Shown here: positions 1 to 9,400 of the stretch, one piece after another
How positions within the stretch are numbered: position 1 is the stretch's first letter
Layout of the letters: each line of letters begins with the position of its first letter
NCBI RefSeq assembly: GCF_004342265.1
Contig: NZ_SMCS01000005.1
Location: forward strand, 186,001-250,000
Source: Luteibacter rhizovicinus
GTDB lineage: Bacteria > Pseudomonadota > Gammaproteobacteria > Xanthomonadales > Rhodanobacteraceae
Direction: 5' to 3'
DNA: 64,000 nucleotides
Translations under genes and position numbers: made by a program
Notes under the pieces: model-generated
Told to the model about the DNA's origin: nothing
Database searches by the model: none
Seen by the model: only the letters and a program-made list of their open reading frames with translations

Positions 1-216
1 GACCGCACATGGCGGCAACGTATCGACGTTGCCGTGGGGCAATACGCGCAACGCGGTTATGCGACAGGCTGGCAGGCCAGCGCGCGCTACGGGCAGACCT
101 TCGAGCCGCGCGCAGGCCTCAGTTTCGGCTGGGGCGTGGGTTGGCACAATCAGCCATACGACGGCAAACGCGAGTCCCGCGTCGTGCTGGACCTGACGAT
201 GCACTGGGGCGAATGA
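1..216 (+). CDS. pgaA: PgaA, outer-membrane PNAG export porin (C-terminal fragment)
   Basis: This is the last 71 residues of a protein that enters from the left edge; the reading frame is open from base 1 and ends in TGA at 214-216. The fragment alternates polar and aromatic residues (for example GLSFGWGVGWHNQPYDGKRE) and ends with VVLDLTMHWGE, as expected for the last strands of an outer-membrane beta-barrel. The assignment to PgaA rests mainly on position: it lies directly before pgaB, pgaC and pgaD in the canonical order, with one base between its stop and the pgaB start. In the known system PgaA forms the outer-membrane pore through which partly deacetylated poly-beta-1,6-N-acetylglucosamine leaves the cell, and its TPR part lies upstream of the visible region. 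Confidence 0.85.
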   Translation, partial: DRTWRQRIDVAVGQYAQRGYATGWQASARYGQTFEPRAGLSFGWGVGWHNQPYDGKRESRVVLDLTMHWGE

Positions 217-217
217 C

Positions 218-2098
218 ATGACGTTACGCAAGTTTGTTGTTTTCCTTCTCCTGGTGGTGCTTGCCTCTGGCGCGGCGGCCGAACCGGCGGCGCCCGGCAA
301 GAACACGCTCATCGTGCTCGCGTATCACGATGTTCGCGACGACGTGCGTGGCGATGCCGACCGCGATCCCGATGCGATCAGTTCGGACCGTCTGGTCTCG
401 CACTTCGACTGGCTGCGCGCGAACGGCTATCACATCGTCAGTCTCGAACAGGTCGTCGCGGCCAGTCATGGCGGTGCCGCATTGCCGGATCATCCGGTAT
501 TGCTGACCTTCGACGATGGCTTGCGTAGTTTTTATACGCGGGTCTATCCCTTGCTGCGCGCCTATCGCTACCCGGCGGTAGCCGCGCTCGTCGGTGCCTG
601 GATCGACATGCCCGACGGAAAGACCATGCCGTACAACGGAAGCACATGCGACCGGTCGTGCTTTATCACCTGGGATCAGGTCAAGGAAATCCAGTCCAGC
701 GGTCTGGTCGAGTTCGCTTCGCACAGTTACGACCTGCATCACGGCATCGACGGCAATCCTCAGGGTAGCCAGCCGCCTGCCGCGGTGACCGCGCGTTACT
801 TCGCCGATAGCAAAAACTACGAGGACGAAGCTGCCTACGGCGCACGTATCCGCGCCGACATGAAGAAGAGCGCGGACGAGATCGAAGCCCAGACAGGCCA
901 TCGGCCGCGTGCCATTGTCTGGCCTTACGGCGCGTATAACCTCGTGGCGACGAAAATCGCAGCGGAAGAGGGCATGAGCGTATCGATGAGTCTCGACGAC
1001 GCGCTGCCGACTCTCGATCCTTCGCACACGATTCCCCGCCTCCTGATCAGCGACAACATCGACGCTATTCATCTGGCGTGGCTGATGCGCCATCCGCCGC
1101 GCGTCGATCCTATTCGCGCGGTGCAGGTCGACCTGGACTACATCTACGATCCCGACCCCGTGCAGCAGGATGCGAACCTGTCGAAGCTTCTGGATCGCAT
1201 CAAACGCATGCATCCCACGCAGGTATGGCTGCAGGCTTATGCCGATCCGGACGGCGATGGCGTAGCCGATGCGGTGTACTTCCCGAATCGCCATCTGCCG
1301 ATGCGGGCCGATCTCTATTCGCGCGTCGAATGGCAATTGCGCACACGCGCCGGCGTGCAGGTATTCGCGTGGTTGCCGGTCATGGCGTTCCGTTTCCCTG
1401 ACGGCGCGAAGCTTCCCGCGCTCGGTGCCGGCGATGCGAAGGACAAAGACCACTTCCGTCTTGCTCCGTGGGACCCCAAAGTGCGCGCGATGATTGGCGA
1501 CGTCTACGAAGATCTCGCACGACACGCGGACTCGGCAGGCATCCTTTTTTCCGACGATGCCTACCTGCGCGATACCGACAAACTCGGGCCATGGGCAGGC
1601 GACAGCGCCACGCAGCGTACCCAGCGTCTTGTGGACTTCACCAAGGAACTGGCCGAGCGTGTACGGCGCTGGCGTCCGCTGGTACTGACCGCGCGTAATA
1701 TCTATGCCCGGCCGATCGTCGACCCAAAAGCCGAAGGGTGGTTTGCGCAGAGTCTTCAGGCGTTCGTCGCGGCTTATGACGTCACCGCTGTGATGGCGAT
1801 GCCGCAACTGGACAACGAATCGCCTTCGGATGCCTGGTTCCGGCGTCTGCTGGCGTCGGTAAAAGCCCAGCCGGGCGCGCTCGATCGCACGTTGTTCGAA
1901 GTGGCCACCGAGGACTGGACTCGTAAGCAGCCCATTCCTTCCGCGACGATCGCCCATCGACTGCGCTTGCTGCAAACGGGTGGAGCGCTTCATCTCGGCT
2001 ATTACCCCGACGATTTCCTGAAGGACCATCCGAAGCTCAAGACCATCCGGCCCGCGATTTCCGCCGCGGATTATCCCTATCCCTTGCCGGATCGATAG
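218..2098 (+). CDS. pgaB: PgaB, poly-beta-1,6-GlcNAc N-deacetylase
   Basis: This 626-residue periplasmic enzyme removes part of the acetyl groups of PNAG before export. Residues 1-22 form a Sec signal peptide. A NodB-type deacetylase domain follows, with LLTFDDG giving D99 and D100 and ASHSYDLHH giving H169 and H174, which match the catalytic and metal-binding residues of the E. coli enzyme. The C-terminal half, from about residue 300, starts with DLDYIYDPDP and resembles the PNAG-binding/hydrolase domain of PgaB. The length is close to the E. coli protein (about 670). No cysteine lipobox is visible in the signal peptide, whereas E. coli PgaB is a lipoprotein, so this one may be soluble in the periplasm. 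The gene starts one base after pgaA stops and ends two bases before pgaC. Confidence 0.95.
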   Translation: MTLRKFVVFLLLVVLASGAAAEPAAPGKNTLIVLAYHDVRDDVRGDADRDPDAISSDRLVSHFDWLRANGYHIVSLEQVVAASHGGAALPDHPVLLTFDDGLRSFYTRVYPLLRAYRYPAVAALVGAWIDMPDGKTMPYNGSTCDRSCFITWDQVKEIQSSGLVEFASHSYDLHHGIDGNPQGSQPPAAVTARYFADSKNYEDEAAYGARIRADMKKSADEIEAQTGHRPRAIVWPYGAYNLVATKIAAEEGMSVSMSLDDALPTLDPSHTIPRLLISDNIDAIHLAWLMRHPPRVDPIRAVQVDLDYIYDPDPVQQDANLSKLLDRIKRMHPTQVWLQAYADPDGDGVADAVYFPNRHLPMRADLYSRVEWQLRTRAGVQVFAWLPVMAFRFPDGAKLPALGAGDAKDKDHFRLAPWDPKVRAMIGDVYEDLARHADSAGILFSDDAYLRDTDKLGPWAGDSATQRTQRLVDFTKELAERVRRWRPLVLTARNIYARPIVDPKAEGWFAQSLQAFVAAYDVTAVMAMPQLDNESPSDAWFRRLLASVKAQPGALDRTLFEVATEDWTRKQPIPSATIAHRLRLLQTGGALHLGYYPDDFLKDHPKLKTIRPAISAADYPYPLPDR

Positions 2099-2100
2099 CC

Positions 2101-3351
2101 ATGGGCGGAACCATCATTCACTGGTTACTTGAATTCGCTTTTTTCTATCCACTATCGATGTCGTTGATATGGATGAGCGGCGGGCTCATTTATTTCTTCC
2201 GCTGGGAGCGGAACGAACCCTTGCGCGTGACGCCACCCGAGCTTCCCGATTATCCCTTCGTCACGCTGATCGTTCCGTGCCATAACGAGGGCGCGCACGT
2301 TCGCGAAACGATCGCGCATCTTTCCGGTCAGCGCTATCCCGCGTTCGAGATCATCGCGGTCAACGACGGTTCGACGGACGATACCGGGGCGCAGCTCGAC
2401 CAGCTGACACGCGAAGTATCGAACCTGCGCGTCATCCACCTGGCCAGCAACCAGGGCAAGGCGATGGGACTGCGCATGGCCGCGCTCGCTTCCCGTGGCG
2501 ACTACTTCGTCTGCATCGACGGCGACGCGCTGCTCGACGAATACGCCACGCACTGGCTCATGTACCACATGAACGACGGATCGCGCGTGGCCGCCGTGAC
2601 CGGTAACCCGCGCATCCGCAATCGTTCCACCTTGCTGGGCAAGCTGCAGGTCGGCGAGTTCTCGTCGATCATCGGCCTGATCAAGCGCGCGCAACGGGTT
2701 TATGGCCGCATCTTCACGGTCTCGGGCGTGATCGCCGCGTTCCGCAAGAGCGCCCTGCACGATGTCGGCTACTGGAACACCGACATGGTGACCGAGGACA
2801 TCGATATCAGCTGGCGGCTGCAGATGCGCCACTGGGATATCCGCTACGAACCGAATGCCCTGTGCTGGATCCTGATGCCCGAGACCGTGCGTGGCCTCTG
2901 GAAACAGCGGTTGCGCTGGGCGCAGGGGGGATCGGAAGTGCTTCTTCGCTACTCCCGTTTGCTGATGCGCTGGCGACAGCGGCGCATGTGGCCGGTGGCG
3001 CTGGAGTATCTGCTCAGTCTGCTGTGGGCTTACGACATGGCGGCTATCTTCACGCTGTGGATAGTCGGTAAATTCATCGAGCTACCGCCGGCGCTATACG
3101 TCGAAACGTTGCTCCCGCACTGGCACGGCGTCGTACTCGGCGCTACCTGCCTTATCCAGTTTCTGGTGAGTCTGATCGTCGACCGGCGCTACGAAACTCG
3201 GGTGGGACGCAACTATTACTGGATGATCTGGTATCCGCTTATTTACTGGGTACTCAATACCGCCACCTCGATCGTCGCCTTTCCCAAGGCGCTGCTGAAG
3301 CGCAAGGGTACCAAGGCCGTCTGGGTCAGTCCGGACAGGGGCATCCGATGA
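2101..3351 (+). CDS. pgaC: PgaC, PNAG synthase glycosyltransferase (GT2)
   Basis: This 416-residue inner-membrane glycosyltransferase polymerises UDP-GlcNAc into PNAG together with PgaD. It has an N-terminal membrane segment (about 10-32), a GT2 domain, and C-terminal membrane helices (about 295-395). The processive GT2 signature is complete: VNDGST with D89, CIDGDA with D140 and D142, TEDID with D233, and QRLRW at 269-273. The gene begins two bases after pgaB and its stop overlaps the pgaD start as ATGA, so translation is probably coupled. In characterised species PgaC/PgaD activity depends on cyclic di-GMP; nothing in this window shows that directly. Confidence 0.96.
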   Translation: MGGTIIHWLLEFAFFYPLSMSLIWMSGGLIYFFRWERNEPLRVTPPELPDYPFVTLIVPCHNEGAHVRETIAHLSGQRYPAFEIIAVNDGSTDDTGAQLDQLTREVSNLRVIHLASNQGKAMGLRMAALASRGDYFVCIDGDALLDEYATHWLMYHMNDGSRVAAVTGNPRIRNRSTLLGKLQVGEFSSIIGLIKRAQRVYGRIFTVSGVIAAFRKSALHDVGYWNTDMVTEDIDISWRLQMRHWDIRYEPNALCWILMPETVRGLWKQRLRWAQGGSEVLLRYSRLLMRWRQRRMWPVALEYLLSLLWAYDMAAIFTLWIVGKFIELPPALYVETLLPHWHGVVLGATCLIQFLVSLIVDRRYETRVGRNYYWMIWYPLIYWVLNTATSIVAFPKALLKRKGTKAVWVSPDRGIR

Positions 3352-3797
3352 AAGCCGAAGCGATCATTATCCAGCGGCCGGATCACCAGAGTCCGGCGCA
3401 GCGTGTGTTTTTCGGTCTGGCTACCCTCGTGGCATGGGCCTTCTGGGTCTTCCTCTGGCTGCCGCTGATAACGCTGGTGGCCTGGGGCTTCGGTTTCCGC
3501 ACGACGTATGTGGAAATGTTCGTACAGTCCAGGGGGAAGGGCGGTACGGACCTGGTCGAACTGCTATTGCTGGCGGCGGTGTGTGCGCTGATCGTTATCG
3601 CCTGGTCGCTGTACAACCGCTTCCGCTACGGTGGCAGGGTAAGGCGTCGCGCGTTCCGTTCGATCCAACCCGACGAGACGGCCCACGCGATGGGAACGAC
3701 GGAATCGGCCGTGCTTGCCATGCGCGATGCCCGCATCAGTACGATCGAGTTCGCCGATGACGGCGCGCTGCACGTCGGAGAGATCCGGGACCGTTAG
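3348..3797 (+). CDS. pgaD: PgaD, PNAG synthase accessory membrane protein
   Basis: A 149-residue protein with two hydrophobic helices (about residues 23-52 and 75-93, the second containing LLLLAAVCALIVIAW), the layout of PgaD, the small partner needed for PgaC stability and activity. The family is poorly conserved in sequence; the call rests on the two-helix topology and on position as the last gene of the pga operon, overlapping pgaC by 4 bases. The cytoplasmic tail after the second helix is basic (RFRYGGRVRRRAF). Confidence 0.9.
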   Translation: MKAEAIIIQRPDHQSPAQRVFFGLATLVAWAFWVFLWLPLITLVAWGFGFRTTYVEMFVQSRGKGGTDLVELLLLAAVCALIVIAWSLYNRFRYGGRVRRRAFRSIQPDETAHAMGTTESAVLAMRDARISTIEFADDGALHVGEIRDR

Positions 3798-3843
3798 GCC
3801 GGACCTGCACGCAAACTTGACAACCGCCGGGCTGGCGGCAACC

Positions 3844-3849
3844 TACAAT
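3844..3849 (+). promoter_or_regulatory. Possible -10 element for pgm
   Basis: TACAAT lies 37 bases before the proposed TTG start of the phosphoglucomutase gene. A TTGACA at 3817-3822 is too far upstream (21-base spacer) for a standard sigma-70 promoter. A small inverted repeat (CCGCC/GGCGG, 3824-3838) sits between the two. The call rests only on the -10 resemblance and the position between two transcription units. Confidence 0.3.
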
Positions 3850-3886
3850 GTCCGGATACCGCATCGGCGGTCAGCAGGAGAAACAC

Positions 3887-5539
3887 TTGAGTTCCAGCAT
3901 CAGTCCGCTTGCAGGTAAACCGGCGACTTCGGCGCCGCTCGTCGACGTGGCGCGACTTCTCGCCGCCTATCGCGACCTGGTCCCCGATCCGGCGGTTCCG
4001 GAGCAGCGCGTCGCTTTCGGTACGTCGGGTCATCGGGGCTCGTCGTTCGATCGCTCGTTCAACGAAGCCCACGTATGGGCCATCGTCCAGGCCATCTGCG
4101 AGTACCGGAAAAACGACGGCGTGGACGGCCCGCTCTTCGTCGGTATCGATACGCACGCGCTCTCGGAGCCGGCGTTCGAGAGCACGCTGGAAGTCCTTGC
4201 CGCCAACGGTGTCGGTACCTTGATTTCCAAAGGCGGCGAATTCACGCCGACGCCGGCTGTGTCGCATGCGATTCTTCGGTACAACAGCGGCCGCGAGCAT
4301 GGTCGCGCCGACGGTATCGTTATTACGCCCTCGCACAATCCGCCGGAAAGCGGCGGCATCAAATACAACCCGCCTCATGGCGGTCCCGCCGACACCGATG
4401 CGACATCCTGGATAGCGGCCCGCGCGAACGCACTGATCGAAGGAGGACTGCGCGAGGTGAAGCGCGTCACCATCGATGTCGCGCGCAGGGCGGATACCAC
4501 GCGCGAACACGATTTCCTGCAGGAGTACGTCGCGGACCTCGAACACGCGCTCGATCTCGACGCCATCCGCGGTGCCTCCGTCCATATGGCGGTAGACCCC
4601 CTCGGCGGTGCCGGTGTGCACTACTGGGCGGCGATCGTGGAACGCTACCGGCTCGACCTTACGGTGGTCAGTGATACCGTCGATCCGACCTTTTCCTTCA
4701 TGTCGCTGGACTGGGACGGCCGTATCCGCATGGATCCGTCGTCGTCCTATGCGATGCAGCGGTTGATCGGTCTGAAGGATGGTTTCGACGTGGCATTCGC
4801 CTGCGATACCGATCACGATCGCCATGGCGTCGTCACCCGCAGCGCCGGATTGATGCCAGCCAATCACTATCTCGCGACCGCCGCGGAGTACCTGTTCCGG
4901 CATCGCCGTGGCTGGCGTAGCGATGCCGCGGTCGGCAAGACGGTAGTCAGCACCGCCTTGATCGATCGCATCGCGAAACGGCTCGGAAGGCCATTGCTCG
5001 AAGTGCCCGTCGGCTTCAAATGGTTCGTCCCGGGGCTCTACGACGGCAGTCTGGGGTTCGGATGCGAAGAGAGTGCGGGGGCCTCGTTCCTGGCGAAAGA
5101 CGGCTCTGCCTGGTCCACCGACAAGGACGGCATCGTGGCCGCGCTCCTCGCAGGCGAGATGACGGCAAAGCTCGGTCGCGACCCGGGCGAGATATACAAA
5201 GGCATTACCCACGATCTCGGGGAACCGGCCAGTGCGCGTATCGATGCCGCGGCGACGCACGCCCAGAAAGCAAAACTGTCGAAGTTGACGCCAGAGCAGG
5301 TAACGTCTAAGACGCTCGCTGGCGAACCGGTCATCCAGGTCCAGAATCGTGCGCCGGCGAACAATCAGCCTATCGGCGGCATCAAAGTGATTTCCGCCAA
5401 TGGCTGGTTTGCCGCCCGCCCATCGGGCACCGAGGATATCTACAAGGTCTACGGCGAATCGTTCAAGGGGCGCGATCACCTCGACCGTATCCTGGAAGAA
5501 GCCCAGGCCATGGTGGATGCCGCCCTGGCCGGGAGTTGA
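3887..5539 (+). CDS. pgm: Phosphoglucomutase (alpha-D-glucose phosphate-specific)
   Basis: This enzyme interconverts glucose 1-phosphate and glucose 6-phosphate and supplies nucleotide-sugar precursors for envelope and matrix polysaccharides. I choose the TTG at 3887 as start: AGGAG at 3876-3880 is 6 bases upstream, and the resulting 550 residues align at the N-terminus with E. coli Pgm (546). An ATG at 3848 would add 13 residues that do not resemble the family. Visible motifs are the substrate loop FGTSGHRGSS, the phosphoserine loop ITPSHNPP with Ser149, the metal-binding loop CDTDHDRHG, the sugar loop GCEESAGASF and the phosphate-binding ARPSGTEDIYK. It follows pgaD by 89 bases and may have its own promoter. 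Confidence 0.96.
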   Translation: MSSSISPLAGKPATSAPLVDVARLLAAYRDLVPDPAVPEQRVAFGTSGHRGSSFDRSFNEAHVWAIVQAICEYRKNDGVDGPLFVGIDTHALSEPAFESTLEVLAANGVGTLISKGGEFTPTPAVSHAILRYNSGREHGRADGIVITPSHNPPESGGIKYNPPHGGPADTDATSWIAARANALIEGGLREVKRVTIDVARRADTTREHDFLQEYVADLEHALDLDAIRGASVHMAVDPLGGAGVHYWAAIVERYRLDLTVVSDTVDPTFSFMSLDWDGRIRMDPSSSYAMQRLIGLKDGFDVAFACDTDHDRHGVVTRSAGLMPANHYLATAAEYLFRHRRGWRSDAAVGKTVVSTALIDRIAKRLGRPLLEVPVGFKWFVPGLYDGSLGFGCEESAGASFLAKDGSAWSTDKDGIVAALLAGEMTAKLGRDPGEIYKGITHDLGEPASARIDAAATHAQKAKLSKLTPEQVTSKTLAGEPVIQVQNRAPANNQPIGGIKVISANGWFAARPSGTEDIYKVYGESFKGRDHLDRILEEAQAMVDAALAGS

Positions 5540-5640
5540 TGCGGCGCGCGTGACGATGGACATGTCTTCACGCGCCACCGCTTGCTTCCAACCGTCGTCA
5601 CGTGGCAGCGTGAGGCCTTCCCGTCACGTGTGAGACTGTC

Positions 5641-5958
5641 ATGTCGCGTATCCGGATTGCATCGCTGCTCGTCGGATGTTTTCTTGTCTCGGCTGTCGTG
5701 GTACCCGCCGCGGCGCAGAACGGCGCGGGCTACATCGCTGACAAAGTAGCGGCCATGCAAAAGAACTTCACCGCCGCGGACAAGGACAAGGACGGCTTCC
5801 TGACCCGCGACGAGGCAAAGGCCATGCCGTTCGTCTCGAAGCATTTCGACGAAATCGACACCCAGAAGACGGGCAAGGTTTCCGAGAAGGATATCGGCCA
5901 GTACCTCAAGACCCAGGCTGAGAAGCGGCGCGACGCCCAGAAGCCGCCTACACACTGA
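5641..5958 (+). CDS. Small exported EF-hand protein
   Basis: A 105-residue protein with a Sec signal peptide (residues 1 to about 25, cut after AAA or AAAQ) and two EF-hand loops. The first, DKDKDGFLTRDE, keeps the canonical acidic ligands at positions 1, 3, 5 and 12, so calcium binding is likely. The second, DTQKTGKVSEKD, is degenerate (no acidic residue at position 3). The rest is helical and charged. Small periplasmic EF-hand proteins of this type are common in Xanthomonadales; their role is unknown. It is a single gene, 101 bases after pgm. Confidence 0.8.
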   Translation: MSRIRIASLLVGCFLVSAVVVPAAAQNGAGYIADKVAAMQKNFTAADKDKDGFLTRDEAKAMPFVSKHFDEIDTQKTGKVSEKDIGQYLKTQAEKRRDAQKPPTH

Positions 5959-6490
5959 CTCCTCGCCTCGAGGGGCGAATCCCGACCCGTTCTCTCACGC
6001 CGCCAGCGGTGTATGAACGAGTGCGCCTACAACGAAAGTTATATTGTCAGGCGCACCTCAAGGGTCGATGCTCGCAACCGACCGCTGTTCAGGCTGATTT
6101 CGGTCATGAACCCCGCGTGGGAGGCATTGTGGCGTTGCTCCTGCTCAAACGTATGCGCCGTCGCCGGTTATCGGGTGACGCCGCAGAACCTGGTGTGACG
6201 CGACCGAACCCCTGCGATGAGTTCGCCGAGCCCGACCGGGATGGCTTGCCCGCGATTTCGTCCATACGACTTCCCTGGCGCACCCGGGCGGTGGTCAGCG
6301 TCCATGTAAGGCAGGGCCGCTGGCGTTGTTGACTTAAGACTTTTTCGATTCATGTATCGATCGCGCACTGCTCCAATACGGGGCGGCTTTGCGCTTGCCT
6401 CGTGCGGACCGCGTTCTAAGGCCCCGACGCATCGAAAGACAGGGAGGGACTTCCGGCAGCGGAAGTAATCGGCAGGCGAGGGGCAAACGG
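5959..6490. other. 532-bp region without a convincing gene
   Basis: Only short ORFs without family resemblance or ribosome-binding sites occur here on either strand. The part near the kinase gene holds a perfect 7-bp hairpin (ACTTCCG/CGGAAGT, 6449-6466, loop GCAG), 24 bases before the ATG, and a purine-rich ribosome-binding site. The region is long enough for a regulatory leader or small RNA, but I see no recognisable one. Confidence 0.5.
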
Positions 6491-9400
6491 ATGGTGGAAG
6501 TCGAACAGGGCAACGGTGTAGGCGATGGAAGTCGTGTTGCTACGGATGAGATGCTGGCTGGGTTGCGCGCATATCACCGGCGCCTGCTTTATGGAGGCGG
6601 CTTCCTGCTGTCGTTGCTGATCGTGGTCATGATGGCTGGAAGCGGGTGGCAGCGGATACACGGTTACGTCGCCCAACAGCGCCAGATCCTCGAGGACAAT
6701 AAGGCTGCGGTCGATACCTACCTGATCCAGCGCGAGCGGGGTTACGCGCGAAGCCTGTACGGCATGGAGCTGGTCTGGCGCGAACGCCGGGAACTGCTTA
6801 CCCGCGCCGGTGCGGCGTACGTCGAACCGTTCTTCGACCACGGCGAACAAGCCGTCATCCGGGCGGGCGACTCGGGTGTGCCCATGCTCGTGCTGGGCGT
6901 GAACGCGCGACATCTTCCGCCGGAAGACATCATGGCGTATCTCGGACTGATCCACGAAACGTCCTCGCTGGCGGCGGCTACGGTCACGGAAGTCGAGTCT
7001 CCGGGCTCGTTGTCCGTGTACGGATACGACCCGTCGGGCTCGCTGATGACCTTTACCCGTGTCGCCTCCGAGCAGCAGCTTTCCGCGCGGCTCGGACTGG
7101 CGACGCGGCGCGATCTGTTCGCTCGTCTCCGGTTGAACGACGAGCATCTGCCGGCGCGATCGGCGCGCGATCCCGTGATTTCCTTTTCGGGGATCAACCC
7201 GCTCAGTGGCGAGCGCTCGATCGTCGGCGTGCTGACGCTGGTGGCCAACGGCGAACCGGCGTGGCGCGTCGTCGCTTTCGAAGCTTTCTCCGATATACAG
7301 CGACGCGTCGAGCCGTATCTCCGTGGTGCGTCGCTGGTGGTGACGAACTCCGGTAACGTCGTCGCGGGCCTCGGCATGAGCCCCGAAGATATCGGCGAGC
7401 AGGTCGCGCGCGCAAAGCGAGGGAGGCTCACCGTCGCGACGGACGGGGAACCTGTATTCGTACGATCCGGCACTCGCTTTGCTGCCGCGGACAATCTGCA
7501 CGGTATCGACTGGTCTGTCGTACAGGTCTTCTCGCTGGAGGCTCTCCTGCGTGCGACGGGCGTGTGGCTGGCTTGTCTCGGAGGTGCCGCGCTTGTCTGT
7601 CTCGTCGTGCTGTGGTTCTGGCTTCGACATATCGATCGACGGATTTTTGCGCCTGCGCTGCGCGATGCCGAACACGTGTTCGATAGCGAGGAGCTGAGTC
7701 GCACCATCGTATCGACCTCACCCGTCGGCTTGTGTTTGATCGATCTGGATACGCTCCATCCACTGCTCGGCAACGCGGTGATGGATGGATTCGCGAAAGA
7801 GGCGAGCGTGGCCGGCGTGAGTCTGTATGCGCGTATCGTCGATATGGATCGTCGTCTTGGCGAGCGCGATGTTCGCCCCGCGGACAAACATGGCAGCGAG
7901 TTCCGCGTCGAGTATCGTCCGACGCTTGCCACGACACGTACGCTGCTGATCGCCGCCAGGCCGACGGCCTATCGTCGCCATCGCGCGCTGCTATGCGTGG
8001 CGCGAGACGTGACTGGCATCGCAGAGCTCGAGGAAAAACTCCGCGACGCACGCACGGCGGAGGAAAACGCCCGCATCGTGGCCGAGTCGGCGAGCGCGGC
8101 TAAATCGGCCTTCGTCGCAACGATAAGTCACGAAATACGAACGCCGCTCAGTGGAATCATCGGGCACCTGGAACTGCTCGCCAATGGCGGTATGGACCGC
8201 GAACAGGCCGTGCATATCGCGCGCGTGCGGGTTGCATCCGATTCGCTTCTGAAAATTGTCGGCGACGTACTCGATTTTTCAAAAATCGAAGCCGGGCAGT
8301 TCGACATCGAGCCGGTGCCGTTCGTCCTGCGGACGCTGGTAGAAAACAGCCTGCATCTGTTCGCCCCCCTTGCCAGGCGAAAAGGTCTGGGTCTCTTCCA
8401 TGACATCGATGTGTCGATCGACATGTCCTATGTCGGCGATGCCCAACGTATCGGACAGGTACTGAACAATTTGCTGGGCAACGCGATCAGATTCACGACC
8501 GAGGGCGCCGTTACGGTCAGAGTCCGTCCTTCGCGGGGCCCGCGCTCGCCCGGCGCCGGCATGACGGCATTGCGTTTCGAGATCGACGATACGGGGATCG
8601 GTCTTGCCAGCACGCAGATCGAGGGCCTGTTCGAACCATTCGCCCAGGCCGAAGGCGTTGCCTCGCGTCGTTACGGCGGTACCGGACTGGGGCTCGCGCT
8701 CTGCCGGCAACTCGTGACACTGATGGGAGGCGAGATCGGCGTCGAAAGCGTTGCTGGCGAAGGCTCTACATTTTCGTTCACGCTCCCGCTAAAGGTCTCC
8801 ACCGTAGACAATGGCTTTCCCCGGCTCGACGGCAAGTCGATCCGCCTCGTTTCGTCCGATGCCGTCTGGCGCTCCGCCTGCACGTCCTTTCTCGTCGCCC
8901 GGGGCGCTGTCGTGGAGGCGTTCGCCAGTGTCGCCGGAATGAACCTGCGATCCAGCGATACCGGCGATGTCGTCGTCGTGGGCGACCAGTGGGTGCTTGG
9001 CGCGACAGAGGCGCGCGACATGGTGGCGAAGGGTACCCGCGTCGTACGCGCATCGCGTGACGGACCGCTGCACCCCCGATATGACCGCGGCGTGGTTTTC
9101 GTCTCCTGCTACGCGAGCGACGCATTGCTCGATATTCTCCTGACCAGACGCGGGCCGGGAGCGATGCGCGATGCGATGAAGCGTGTGGCGCATACACCGG
9201 CGGCGGGACGGGTACTCGTCGTCGACGACAATCCGTTCGGGCGCGAACTGCTTCGACAGCAGCTCTCGACGCTGGGCTACACGACGGACGAAGCCGATAG
9301 CGGCAAGACGGCGTTGGATATGTGCGACAACTATCCGTACACGGCAGTGCTCACGGATATCGAGATGCCCGGCATGGATGGTTGCGAGTTGGCGTACGCG

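Noticed and set aside
224-2029. 601-codon ORF antisense to pgaB, and 594 codons antisense to pgm (3794-5578)
   Set aside because: Opposite-strand frames of certain genes, with no family resemblance and no ribosome-binding site.
3817-3849. Full sigma-70 promoter TTGACA/TACAAT before pgm
   Set aside because: The 21-base spacer is too long for a standard promoter; only the -10 resemblance was kept, with low confidence.
6009-6332. Short ORFs before the hybrid kinase
   Set aside because: No ribosome-binding site, no domain, and two overlapping candidates with equal lack of support.
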